Made by a program: the position numbers and the translations under genes. DNA of 64,000 bases from Dickeya chrysanthemi NCPPB 402 (GTDB lineage: Bacteria; Pseudomonadota; Gammaproteobacteria; Enterobacterales; Enterobacteriaceae): assembly GCF_000406105.1 (NCBI RefSeq), contig NZ_CM001974.1:999747-1063746 (forward strand), in the 5' to 3' direction. Of the stretch, positions 16,405-25,148 are shown piece after piece. The notes under the pieces are model-generated. The model saw only the letters and a program-made list of their open reading frames with translations. It was not told the DNA's origin and searched no databases. How positions within the stretch are numbered: the stretch's first letter is position 1; each line of letters begins with the position of its first letter.

Positions 16405-17448
16405 TTACCTTGCCAGCCGTGATTTCAACGTCACCGATGGCTTTTCATTGAACAGCCGCTGGTAGTCGCAGGCGAACTGGCTCAGGTGCCAGAACCCCCA
16501 TTGCATGGCGGCGTCTTGCACGGTGTGGTGACGGGAGTAGGGGCTGACCAGCTCGCGGCGAACCGCATTAAGGCGGATCATCTTCAGCCAGGCGTTGGGA
16601 CCACACCCCATGACATCGCAGAAGGCATTTTGCAACGTGCGGCGGCTGACGTGCAGGCGGCGGCACAGATCGAGCACCGTGACCGGCTCCGACTGCTGGC
16701 TGAGTACGTATTCCCTGGCGCGGCCGATCAGGCTGCGATAGCCGATGCGTTTATCGGTATGTGCGGAGCTGGCGTCGGCCGGCTGGGCGCTTTCCAGAAA
16801 CGAGATCACCGTGGTCAGCAGGTTGTGCTTCATCACCTTGGCCGTGTTGCTATGCTTGAGACGTTGCGGCTCGTTGCAGCCATACCACAGCGCTTCGCGT
16901 ACGAATGACCAGAGGATTTCCCGCCTGTGCGGTTCCACCAGCAAGGTGGCGCTCTGCGCCAGCAGCCGGGTGAGTTGTTCCGGCTCTTCGAGCACATCGG
17001 TGTACTGCAACAGTTCATCGCGGGAGATAGCCACGCCCAGAATGGCGTAATCATCCGGCGTGTTCAGTTCGAATTCTTTGCCGCCGGGGCTGACGGCAAT
17101 CGCGCCGTTGCTGATGGGCTGAGAACCGATGAAGCCGGTGCCGGCATGGCGAGCGGGAATGCCGAACCAGAAAGAGTCCGGCCATATCATGCAGGACTGG
17201 CGCAACGCTAGATTGGTGTATTCGTGGCAAAGCTGGATACCGTCGAGCAGGATTTCGCGTAATTCCCCCTGAAAGTGGCCCGGCGAAACCTGATCGTAAA
17301 TCTGTTGCCAGGCGGTGATGGTGCGGGACTGGGCATAGACATCCTGTGTCTGTCGCTGATGGACGTTATCGTCCGGCGATACCGCCGTTGTCGCCGGGAA
17401 ACGGCGTTCTGCATCCAGATGATGCAGGTTGACCGGATTGTGTTTCAT
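16405..17448 (-). CDS. eutR: EutR, ethanolamine operon regulator
   Basis: A 347-residue AraC-family regulator. The N-terminal sensor domain shows 'DNVHQRQTQDVYAQSRTITAWQQIYDQ' and 'MIWPDSFWFGIPA', both EutR hallmarks. The C-terminal double helix-turn-helix is 'VTVLDLCRRLHVSRRTLQNAF' and 'VQDAAMQWGFWHLSQFACDYQRLF'. In enterobacteria EutR activates the eut operon with ethanolamine and adenosylcobalamin. Here only a eutE-like gene (17677-19056, same strand, 228 bp upstream) accompanies it. EutE is its likeliest target, but the inducer may differ. Confidence 0.92.
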   Translation of the reverse strand: MKHNPVNLHHLDAERRFPATTAVSPDDNVHQRQTQDVYAQSRTITAWQQIYDQVSPGHFQGELREILLDGIQLCHEYTNLALRQSCMIWPDSFWFGIPARHAGTGFIGSQPISNGAIAVSPGGKEFELNTPDDYAILGVAISRDELLQYTDVLEEPEQLTRLLAQSATLLVEPHRREILWSFVREALWYGCNEPQRLKHSNTAKVMKHNLLTTVISFLESAQPADASSAHTDKRIGYRSLIGRAREYVLSQQSEPVTVLDLCRRLHVSRRTLQNAFCDVMGCGPNAWLKMIRLNAVRRELVSPYSRHHTVQDAAMQWGFWHLSQFACDYQRLFNEKPSVTLKSRLAR

Positions 17449-17630
17449 CGTCAGCTCACCTCCGTGACAATGTCGGGCAGGGTCTGCAAAGCATCACCCG
17501 TTATACGGCATTCGGTTTTGGAGGAACAGGCGCTAAAGCACACTTTACCTTCTCGCTGGCAGGCCCGTCCTCTTATCACTTCCTTGGTTTATCTCCCTTG
17601 TGGCTGTGGCGGGTGGTATTGCCGTCGGCG

Positions 17631-17658
17631 ATTCACCAACGGCAATTCACCAACGGCA
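17631..17658. repeat. 14-bp tandem duplication between eutE and eutR
   Basis: ATTCACCAACGGCA occurs twice in direct succession (17631-17644 and 17645-17658) just after the eutE stop. It is probably a slippage product. Confidence 0.7.
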
Positions 17659-17676
17659 ATAACGAGATGAACGTAT

Positions 17677-19056
17677 TCAGGCGATGCGGAACATGTCCAC
17701 CAGCACACAGCGACGCAGGCGTACAAAGGTGCGCGCCGAAGTAACGCCTTCGCCGGTCGGCGTCGAAATCGTCATGGAAGTCCAGCCTTCGCCGCCCAAT
17801 CCCAGACCGGCGATACAAGGGCCGTTTTTCACGAAAATACTGGTATTGATGGCATTGGCCATGCGGTTCAGGTTTCTGATATTGGTGGAATGCATCGCGG
17901 CGGTGTGGCGACAACCGCCCTCCAGCTTCACTGCCAGCGCGATGGCGTCATCCACGTTCTTCACCCTGATCACCGGCAGCACCGGCATCATCAGTTCGGT
18001 GACGGCAAACGGGTGGTCGGCGTCGGTTTCCGCCAACAGCAAGCGAGTGTACTCGCTGACGTCCAGACCGATGGCGGCGGCCAATTTAGCGGCATCGCGC
18101 CCGACATAGTCGCGGTTGACGCGGCCTTTCCCCTGCTCGTCAATGTCGCTCAACAGTGCCGGCAGCAAGCGTTCGGTTTGCTCCGGCGTGAGCAGCACGG
18201 CGTTGTTGCGCTGCATTTCCGCCAACAGCGCATCGGCTATGCGGTCTACCACGATCAGCACTTTCTCATCGGCACAGATAATGTTGTTGTCGAATGACGC
18301 GCCTTTAACGATGGCGCGGGCTGCTTTCGGAATATCCGCCGTTTCATCCACCACTACCGGCGGGTTGCCTGCGCCGGCGGCGATCAGCCGTTTGTCGGTG
18401 TGCTTGCGTGCCGCTTCCACCACCGCTTCGCCGCCGGTCACCACCAGCAGGCCGATGCCGGGGTAGCGAAACAGGCGTTGTGCGGTTTCAATGTTGGGAT
18501 CCGCGACGCTGACCAGCAGGTTTTCCGGGCCGCCGGTGGCGACGATGGCTTTATTCAGCAGACTGATGGTGCGTAATGACACATTTTTCGCCGACGGATG
18601 GGGCGCGAACACCACGCTGTTGCCGGCGGCGATCATGCTGATGGCGTTGTTGATCACCGTCGCCGCCGGGTTGGTCGAGGGCGTGACCGACGCAACGACG
18701 CCCCAGGGCGCGTTTTCAATTAACGTCAGACCATTGTCGCCGGTCAGCACTTCCGCCGACAGGCATTCGATGCCGGGGGTATGGCGCGCCTGCGACACGT
18801 TTTTGATGTATTTGTCGACCACGCGGCCCATGCCGGTTTCGGCGACCGCCATTTCCGCCAGCACTTGTGCATAGCGTTCGCCGGCGACCCGAATGGCCTT
18901 AATGACCTGTTGGCGCAATTCGACGCTGCTCAGTTGCTGTTGCGCCAGCGTCGCGGCCTGAACGGCGTCGTCAAGCGAGTCGAAAATACCGCTCGGCGCG
19001 TCAAACATCGCTGGCAGGGGCATCGGTACTGTCGGTTCGATCACGGAGTGTTCCAT
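17677..19056 (-). CDS. eutE: CoA-acylating aldehyde dehydrogenase, EutE/PduP-like
   Basis: A 459-residue aldehyde dehydrogenase that should oxidise acetaldehyde (or a related aldehyde) to acyl-CoA with NAD. Visible features: 'NAPWGVVASVTPSTNPAATVINN', 'GAGNPPVVVDETADI', the catalytic cysteine in 'NNIICADEKVLIVV', 'ELMMPVLPV' and the end 'FVRLRRCVLVDMF'. EutE and PduP usually carry an N-terminal peptide targeting them to a microcompartment; residues 1-20 here are short and proline-rich, and no shell genes lie nearby, so it may be cytosolic. EutE versus PduP cannot be settled by eye. Confidence 0.88.
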   Translation of the reverse strand: MEHSVIEPTVPMPLPAMFDAPSGIFDSLDDAVQAATLAQQQLSSVELRQQVIKAIRVAGERYAQVLAEMAVAETGMGRVVDKYIKNVSQARHTPGIECLSAEVLTGDNGLTLIENAPWGVVASVTPSTNPAATVINNAISMIAAGNSVVFAPHPSAKNVSLRTISLLNKAIVATGGPENLLVSVADPNIETAQRLFRYPGIGLLVVTGGEAVVEAARKHTDKRLIAAGAGNPPVVVDETADIPKAARAIVKGASFDNNIICADEKVLIVVDRIADALLAEMQRNNAVLLTPEQTERLLPALLSDIDEQGKGRVNRDYVGRDAAKLAAAIGLDVSEYTRLLLAETDADHPFAVTELMMPVLPVIRVKNVDDAIALAVKLEGGCRHTAAMHSTNIRNLNRMANAINTSIFVKNGPCIAGLGLGGEGWTSMTISTPTGEGVTSARTFVRLRRCVLVDMFRIA

Positions 19057-19495
19057 AGGGCTTATCCTCTAGTTGTGTCACCTGGTTACGCGTCGTTGAT
19101 CACCGGTCTGGAGCGGATTGATCAAACGTGCAGTGGTCAAAAGTACGGATGCGGATTCAGTGTCTTATGCAGGTCGGGCCGTGTGTGGCTCGGTATGCGC
19201 AGAGGCGTATGCCGGCATGGCTGGCTGCGTCGCGACGGGGGAATCTCATCCTTGAGAGAACCCTTCCATTATTCATGCCGCGCCAGTACGGATGGCGGCG
19301 GCCCGGTGTTTCCTGTGTTGACTTGCGGTTCCTGTGTTGACTTGCGGTTATTGTGGCAACGGCTCGCCAAAGCGAATAACAAAATTCGGCAAGTCGACAT
19401 AAAGGGTGAAAGAGATCACGAAAAAAAAACGCCTGATTAACAGAATGGAAATCGTCAGGATGAGACGGGGGCGGAGCGACACCCCCGTAGCGCCG
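19057..19495. other. Intergenic region with 19-bp tandem duplication
   Basis: About 440 bases between eutE and the dipeptidase gene, probably including the eutE promoter. No gene is supported. TTCCTGTGTTGACTTGCGG occurs twice in tandem (19310-19328 and 19329-19347). Confidence 0.6.
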
Positions 19496-21184
19496 TCATC
19501 GGCGGGTTGCCGCCAGGGTGACCGGCATGTCGTAGCTTATCGGCCCGTCGCGATAGTTGGTGATGCTCAACCAGTCGGCCGGGTAACCGATGGGAATGGC
19601 GGGCGGGTTTTGCGGGCGCAGCGGCGGCGGATTGATATAACCATCGGAATATTTGGCGATCAGCCTATCCGCCAATGCCCACCAGCGGGCGAGTACCTCG
19701 TTGGCGTTCTGTTCGCACAGCCGGGCCAGTTGCGCCGCATCCGGCTGCTGCGCCATGGCGTTGTCCCACTGTGCCACGCGCGCGTCTTGCTGCGCTTCCA
19801 GCGTGTGCTGCAACGGCTGGATATCCACGTGGTACATCCGCTGATAATTGAGTCGGGCCCAGTTGGCAACGAAATCGAACGCCCACCATGCCGCCCGGCG
19901 ATCAAACTGCTGGGGATCGCCGCTCTGGTAGGCGGCGGGCAGGTCGGGGAGTTTGGCCGGGAAGGGGGCAAAACAGGTCGTGTAAGCCACGTCCGGGCCA
20001 AACCAGACAATGCCGCGGGTCAGATCCGGCGCCGCGGGGCGGGTTTGCGCCACGTAGGTATAGCCCTGATAGAACACCGAAATGGCGCGCTCCCAGGCGC
20101 CGAACAGCGTACGGTCAGCGGAGACATTGTTCTGGTTGCCGTCGTAGGGGCCGACGTAGCGGTTGGGATCGCCATAGGGTCCGGCCGCGACGCCTTTGGT
20201 CAGGTCGAACGGGGTGCCTTCGTAGTGGTCGCGGTACAGCGCGAACAGGTCGCGAGCGACCAGCGGGGTTTTGGGGGTAACCGAGAACGGGTAGTCGGTA
20301 GTGTAACTGCCGCCGTTCACCCACGGGCTGAGGCCGAGATCCGGATTGATGCGATCGAAGATGCGCCAGACGCGGCGCAGCGAATAGTAGGGGTGGTTGT
20401 ATTCCCCCCAACTGACCGATTTCAGCCAGTCGACCGGGCCTTGTTCCGGCGTTGCCCAGCCGACTTTTTTCAACCCGGGCAGTAAGTTGTGGGAAAACAG
20501 CTGATCCGGCGAGTCCTGCCGGATTTCCCGGATCCGGAATTCGTTCGCCGCTACGAAGACGGTGCCGTCCGGGACGCGCTGCGCGACCCAGGCCGAGTGG
20601 TAGATTTCATCCGGCAGCGCGCACATTTCAAATACCCAGCCTTCGTTTTCATCCGCAACCAACAAGGTTTCACCGGTGGAGAAATAACCGTATTCGTCAA
20701 TCAACGCCCCCATCAATTCCACCGATTCCCGAGCGGTTTTGCAGCGTTCCAACGCAATGCGCGACAACTCGGCGCTGTAGAACAGGCGGCAGTGGGTGTT
20801 GTTTTCGGCGGCCTGCTGCATTGTGACGTGCGCCGGTTCGTACCTGGCACCGTTGGTGCATTCGCCGAACATTAGATTATGTTCGTTCATGATGCCGTAG
20901 TTGCCGTCGAAGTAGGCGTAGGTGTGCTCAACCTGCGCAATAGTGCCGATTATCGGTGTTTCCGGCCAACCGGGCGTCTGGTAGCCGGCGCCCCGGTCCT
21001 GGCTGACGATGCGCGGATAGCTGACGTTGGTGCCGTCGATGATCCCGCGCAGGCTGCCCGGCGCATGATGCTGTGCCGGTACATGGATAAAGCGCTGATC
21101 CGACAGTTCGTCATCGTCCGAATGGGTCACCATCGTGGAGCCATCGGCGGTGGCGCCGCGGGTGATAATCATTGTGGTACACAT
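19496..21184 (-). CDS. C69-family dipeptidase
   Basis: A 562-residue N-terminal-nucleophile hydrolase of peptidase family C69 (PepD-like). It begins 'MCTTMIITRGATADGSTMVTHSDDD': Cys2 becomes the catalytic N-terminus once Met is removed, and the GATADGS/THSDDD block is diagnostic. Other family features are 'GNYGIMNEHNLMFGECTN', 'VDWLKSVSWGEY' and 'PWVNGGSYTTDYPFSV'. Such enzymes cleave dipeptides of broad specificity. No signal peptide is seen, so it is cytoplasmic. It follows the PsiD-like decarboxylase gene by 98 bp on the same strand and is probably cotranscribed. Confidence 0.9.
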   Translation of the reverse strand: MCTTMIITRGATADGSTMVTHSDDDELSDQRFIHVPAQHHAPGSLRGIIDGTNVSYPRIVSQDRGAGYQTPGWPETPIIGTIAQVEHTYAYFDGNYGIMNEHNLMFGECTNGARYEPAHVTMQQAAENNTHCRLFYSAELSRIALERCKTARESVELMGALIDEYGYFSTGETLLVADENEGWVFEMCALPDEIYHSAWVAQRVPDGTVFVAANEFRIREIRQDSPDQLFSHNLLPGLKKVGWATPEQGPVDWLKSVSWGEYNHPYYSLRRVWRIFDRINPDLGLSPWVNGGSYTTDYPFSVTPKTPLVARDLFALYRDHYEGTPFDLTKGVAAGPYGDPNRYVGPYDGNQNNVSADRTLFGAWERAISVFYQGYTYVAQTRPAAPDLTRGIVWFGPDVAYTTCFAPFPAKLPDLPAAYQSGDPQQFDRRAAWWAFDFVANWARLNYQRMYHVDIQPLQHTLEAQQDARVAQWDNAMAQQPDAAQLARLCEQNANEVLARWWALADRLIAKYSDGYINPPPLRPQNPPAIPIGYPADWLSITNYRDGPISYDMPVTLAATRR

Positions 21185-21282
21185 GGTTTACCTGACCTTA
21201 CTGAAGCCGATGCACGCAGGAGCGGGCGTCGGCCCGGGTTGATAAACGGGCTCCGACCGTAGCCGGAGCCCGGAGCGGGCGC

Positions 21283-22707
21283 TTATTGGCCTTTGCTATC
21301 CAGCGCGGTGGCGATCACGCTGCCCAGCGGGACGGGATTTTTATCGTTGCGGTGACGGACGGCGTCGATAGCCCATTTTTCCAACGCCACCCGATCTTTC
21401 TGGAAGATCATCATGTGAGTCGAGCCGCCGAATTCGAAGTGACCGATTTCGACGCCGCGAGTGATGCCGACCGGTTCGGCGCTCTCTTCAACGATAAAGG
21501 TGCTGGGTTCAATCACGCAGCTGGAGACTTCCACCATGCCGATGCAGATAAGCGCTACGTAGCCGCAGGTCTTGTGCTGGAAGATAAACACCGCGCGCGC
21601 GGCCACATGGCCGAGGTACGGCTGCGACTCGGTGCCTTCCCAGGTGCCCTGATTTTCGCCCTGCCCGGGGCGCTGAGCGAAGTAAGTACCCGGTTCAACC
21701 CAGGAACGCACCAGAAAACCGTCCAGCGGCGCGTTCCAGCGATGGTAATGGGTAGCGGAGAGGAAACCTTGATAGAGCTGCCCTCCCTCGAACAGTTTGG
21801 CCCATTGCCGCTGACCGCCGAACAGATCGAGCAGCGAATAGGGAATGTCTTTGACCCAGAACCGGCTCTCCAGTTGCAACTGGTCGGCATAGCGCCACGG
21901 CGTGGTTTCACAGCCGATGTCTATCTGGGTATTCGGATCGCCCTGGAATGGGCGTGCGCCGGGGACGAACTGACGGATAAAGAAATCGTTCCAGCTGGCG
22001 AAACCGTAACCCGGCAGGTTGGGATCGTGCTGCATCTGGTTCCAGACGCCGGCCTGGTACGCGCCTTTGGAGATCCAGGAGCCGGGTTTTTCCGGCTGTG
22101 CGATATCGAGTTTGTCGAGCGAGGCGCTGCTTTTCAGGAAGCTGTTCCAGGCGTCCAGCACCTGACGGAACTGCTGGTTGAACGTCGCATCGTGGAACAG
22201 CGCCACGCCTGCTTCTGTGCCCATTGCGACCGCCAGAAACGCATTCATCGGCGTCCCGACTTGTGCGGTGGTGTTGAACGACGGCGAGGTGGTGATGATT
22301 TCGTTGAGGATCTCGAAGAAGCTGTCGTAGCTGTCTATCCAGGTTGCGTCGCCATCGTCGCTGATCTCCTTACGGGTGGATTCGGGCAGCGAAGCCACAT
22401 AAGCGTTGGATTGTTCGATCATGCTATTGAGCCACATACGGTAGACGCTATGGTTGGTGACCCAGTTTTTAAAGTTCTGGAGCACCGGCTGCATCGGCGT
22501 CAGGGTATTGGTCTGTTTTTTGTTGGCGATATGTTCGCGCAGTGGCATCAGGAATTTGGCGGTAGCCCATACCCGGTTGGGCACCCAAAATCCCATTTGG
22601 ATCGGCCCGGCGTTATCCAGAGTCAGCAGGCTATGCCCGCTGCTTTCGTAATGTGGCGACTGCTCTGCTTCAGGTGTGCTTGCTGTGTGGCTTTTGGTGT
22701 GAGTCAT
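21283..22707 (-). CDS. PsiD-like phosphatidylserine-decarboxylase-related enzyme
   Basis: A 474-residue protein with an N-terminal PSDC-type domain (about 60-190) and a C-terminal phosphatidylserine-decarboxylase-like domain. Core features: 'GFASWNDFFIRQFVPGARPF', the histidine segment 'ATHYHRWNAPLDGFLV', 'CIGMVEVSSC' and the self-cleavage motif 'FEFGGSTHMMIF', where cleavage before Ser would create the pyruvoyl cofactor. This two-domain architecture is shared with fungal PsiD, which decarboxylates free L-tryptophan, not with membrane Psd (about 320 residues). It is likely a soluble amino-acid decarboxylase; the substrate is unknown. It heads a probable two-gene operon with the C69 dipeptidase. 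Confidence 0.85.
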   Translation of the reverse strand: MTHTKSHTASTPEAEQSPHYESSGHSLLTLDNAGPIQMGFWVPNRVWATAKFLMPLREHIANKKQTNTLTPMQPVLQNFKNWVTNHSVYRMWLNSMIEQSNAYVASLPESTRKEISDDGDATWIDSYDSFFEILNEIITTSPSFNTTAQVGTPMNAFLAVAMGTEAGVALFHDATFNQQFRQVLDAWNSFLKSSASLDKLDIAQPEKPGSWISKGAYQAGVWNQMQHDPNLPGYGFASWNDFFIRQFVPGARPFQGDPNTQIDIGCETTPWRYADQLQLESRFWVKDIPYSLLDLFGGQRQWAKLFEGGQLYQGFLSATHYHRWNAPLDGFLVRSWVEPGTYFAQRPGQGENQGTWEGTESQPYLGHVAARAVFIFQHKTCGYVALICIGMVEVSSCVIEPSTFIVEESAEPVGITRGVEIGHFEFGGSTHMMIFQKDRVALEKWAIDAVRHRNDKNPVPLGSVIATALDSKGQ

Positions 22708-22894
22708 AGCATTTCCTCTCGATAGAACGTGTCAATCTCGAACCATGAATGTGTCGCCACCCGGAAAAGACCGTTGCACAGGCTAACTGCCGTGCTGACG
22801 GTAGCCTCGTCTCGTTATGTTCGAACAACGTACAACCTGGTGGTGTGAAGAAAGGAAAGCGAAGGGTGGCAAGGGGGAAAAGCGCTGTGGGTAT

Positions 22895-23019
22895 ATACCC
22901 TAAATAATTCAAGTTGCAGGAAGGCGGCAACAGAGCGAATCCCCAGGAGCTTACTCAAGTAAGTGACCGGGGTGAGCGAGGGCAGCCAACGCACCTGCAA
23001 CTTGAAGTATGACGGGTAT
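22895..23019. repeat. ERIC element 2
   Basis: A 125-bp ERIC in inverted orientation to the other three, from ATACCCTAAATAATTC to GACGGGTAT. The core reads GAATCCCCAGGAGCTTACTC then AAGTAAGTGACCGGGGTGAG, almost the classical consensus. It lies between the PsiD-like gene and yjfF. Confidence 0.95.
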
Positions 23020-23118
23020 GATATCGGGTCGTTGCCCGATGACAACATGCGCTATCCCTGTATTCAAACATAGGCGTATTCCCGCCGATGGCAAGTTTGC
23101 CGCCGGCGGGCGCTGCCG

Positions 23119-24111
23119 TTATCCGTGCGGGGCGATACGGCGCACCGGCGCATTCTGGCGGTTTTCCCACAGCGCGGTCAGGCCGCGTTGCAGGGCGATG
23201 AACACAAACAACAACACGCCGATGGCGATCTTGGTCCACCAGGAACTCAGCGTGCCGTCGAAATTGATATAGGTCTGGATCAGCCCCTGAATCGCCACGC
23301 CGAACAGCGTGCCGAGCACGGTACCGACGCCGCCGCTCAGCAGCGTACCGCCGATCACCACCGAGGCGATGGCATCCAGCTCGACGCCGACCCCAGCCAG
23401 CGCATACCCCGCCGAGGTATAAATGGAAAATACGATCCCGGCGAGGGTCGCCAGCCCGGTGGACAGCATATAAATGCGAAGGGTGGTGCTGCGGGTGGAA
23501 ATGCCCATCAGATTGGCGGAGGTGCTGTTGCCGCCGATGGCGTAAACCTGATTGCCGAAGCGGGTATGGCGTGCCAGCACGATGCCGACGGCGACCACCA
23601 TTAGCATCAGCAGCCCCATGGCGCTAAGCCGACCGCCGCCGGGGATGGTCCACGCCAGGCTGGAGAGCGTTTCATAGATCGGGTGGTTGATCGGCAGCGA
23701 TTCTTTCGACACCAGATAACTGGCGCCGCGCAGAAAGAACATCCCCGCCAGCGTGATAATAAACGCCGGGATTTTTAACGCATCGATGAGTAGCCCCATG
23801 AACGCACCAAAAGCGCATCCCATCACTAAAATCAGCGGGAACGCCACCAGCGGCGACAGCCCCCACACGCCGATAGCTTTGGCGAGAAACACGCCGGTGA
23901 AGGCGATCACCGACCCGACGGACAGGTCGATACCGCCGGAGAGGATCACAAAGGTCATGCCGACGGCGATGATGCCAAGAAAGGCGTTATCGGTAAGAAT
24001 GTTGCAAATCACCCGGGTGGAGGCAAAGCCCGGAAATTGCGTCAGGCAGTACAGGTAACCCAGCACGAACACCGCCAGTGTGATCATCAGCGGCAGATTA
24101 CGCTTTATCAT
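23119..24111 (-). CDS. yjfF: YjfF, galactofuranose ABC permease
   Basis: A 330-residue inner-membrane permease of the RbsC family with 8-10 hydrophobic segments. The family block 'GMTFVILSGGIDLSVGSVIAFTG' and the loop 'ANLMGISTRSTT' are clear, and the sequence follows E. coli YjfF throughout. With YtfT it forms the channel of the galactofuranose importer. Its start overlaps the end of ytfT by 14 bases, and it is the last gene of the operon. Confidence 0.95.
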   Translation of the reverse strand: MIKRNLPLMITLAVFVLGYLYCLTQFPGFASTRVICNILTDNAFLGIIAVGMTFVILSGGIDLSVGSVIAFTGVFLAKAIGVWGLSPLVAFPLILVMGCAFGAFMGLLIDALKIPAFIITLAGMFFLRGASYLVSKESLPINHPIYETLSSLAWTIPGGGRLSAMGLLMLMVVAVGIVLARHTRFGNQVYAIGGNSTSANLMGISTRSTTLRIYMLSTGLATLAGIVFSIYTSAGYALAGVGVELDAIASVVIGGTLLSGGVGTVLGTLFGVAIQGLIQTYINFDGTLSSWWTKIAIGVLLFVFIALQRGLTALWENRQNAPVRRIAPHG

Positions 24112-25135
24112 GATGGCCAGCTCCTTTCAGCAAGGTCATGAAACGCGGCGACTGGACGATCAAGACGCACAGCACCACGATAGCTTTCACTACCTGATTC
24201 AGCTCCGGCGGAAAGCCGGACAGTAGAATGCCGGTGTTCATGCCCTGAATAATCAGCGCACCCACCACCGACAGCGCCAGATTGAAGCGCCCGCCCATCA
24301 GCGAGCCGCCACCGATCACCACCGCGAGAATGGCGTCCAACTCCAGCCACAGACCGGCGTTGTTGGCGTCGGCTCCGCGGATATCGGCGGTGACGATCAC
24401 CCCGGCGATGGCGGCACACAGCCCGCTCAGCATGTAAGTCATCGTGACCATGGCGCGGGTGCTGACCCCGGCGTTTTTCGCCGCCCGAATATTGATACCC
24501 ACCGATTCGATGAACAATCCCAGCGCGGTGCGCCGCACCAGCAGCCAGAACAGAATCAAGGTGACCAACGCGATGATGATAGGCGTTGGAAACCAGAACA
24601 GCGCACCGCTGCCGAGCCAGGCCAGCGGTGGTGAGTTGAACGTGACGATCTGCCCGGCGGTGATCAACTGAGCGATACCACGCCCGGCCACCATCAGGAT
24701 CAAGGTCGCGACGAACGGCTGGATCTTCAGAACCGCCACCAGAATACCGTTCCACAGCCCGGCCAGCATACCGACGCCGAGTGCGGCCAGCAGCACTATC
24801 CCCAGACTGTAGCCCTGCACGGTGAGCGACGCCGCCACCGCGCCGGCGATCGCCATAATGGCGCCGACCGACAGGTCAATCCCACCGGTGGCGATCACCA
24901 GCGTCATGCCGATCGCCAGCAACGCCACCGGCGCTGCCCGGTTGAGAATATCGATGGGGCTGCCGAACAGGCGGCCATCCTGCACCACGATTTGGAAAAA
25001 GTGGCTGGCGACCAGGCTGTCTACCAGCAACACCAGCACCAGCGCGGCAATCTGCGGCGTACCTTGTGATAACCGCAGCGCCGGCCAGCGAAACGGGCGC
25101 TTATCGGAGCCCGGCTTGATCAGTGATCGAGGCAT
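24098..25135 (-). CDS. ytfT: YtfT, galactofuranose ABC permease
   Basis: A 345-residue RbsC-type permease, partner of YjfF. The segments 'GSPIDILNRAAPVALLAIGMTLVIATGGIDLSVGA' and 'GGSLMGGRFNLALSVVGALIIQGMNTGILLSGFPPE' follow E. coli YtfT closely. I chose the ATG at 25135, 8 bases after AAGGAGG, over one at 25141 that is too close to it. It lies 13 bp after ytfR. Confidence 0.95.
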   Translation of the reverse strand: MPRSLIKPGSDKRPFRWPALRLSQGTPQIAALVLVLLVDSLVASHFFQIVVQDGRLFGSPIDILNRAAPVALLAIGMTLVIATGGIDLSVGAIMAIAGAVAASLTVQGYSLGIVLLAALGVGMLAGLWNGILVAVLKIQPFVATLILMVAGRGIAQLITAGQIVTFNSPPLAWLGSGALFWFPTPIIIALVTLILFWLLVRRTALGLFIESVGINIRAAKNAGVSTRAMVTMTYMLSGLCAAIAGVIVTADIRGADANNAGLWLELDAILAVVIGGGSLMGGRFNLALSVVGALIIQGMNTGILLSGFPPELNQVVKAIVVLCVLIVQSPRFMTLLKGAGHHDKA

Positions 25136-25148
25136 CACCATGCCCTCC

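Noticed and set aside
19406..20485. A 359-codon + strand frame over the C69 dipeptidase
   Set aside because: Low-complexity arginine/glycine-rich translation opposite a well-defined enzyme.
21286..22725. A 479-codon open frame on the + strand over the whole PsiD-like gene
   Set aside because: It mirrors the GC-rich codon pattern of the real minus-strand gene and has no domain features; the minus-strand protein has clear catalytic motifs.
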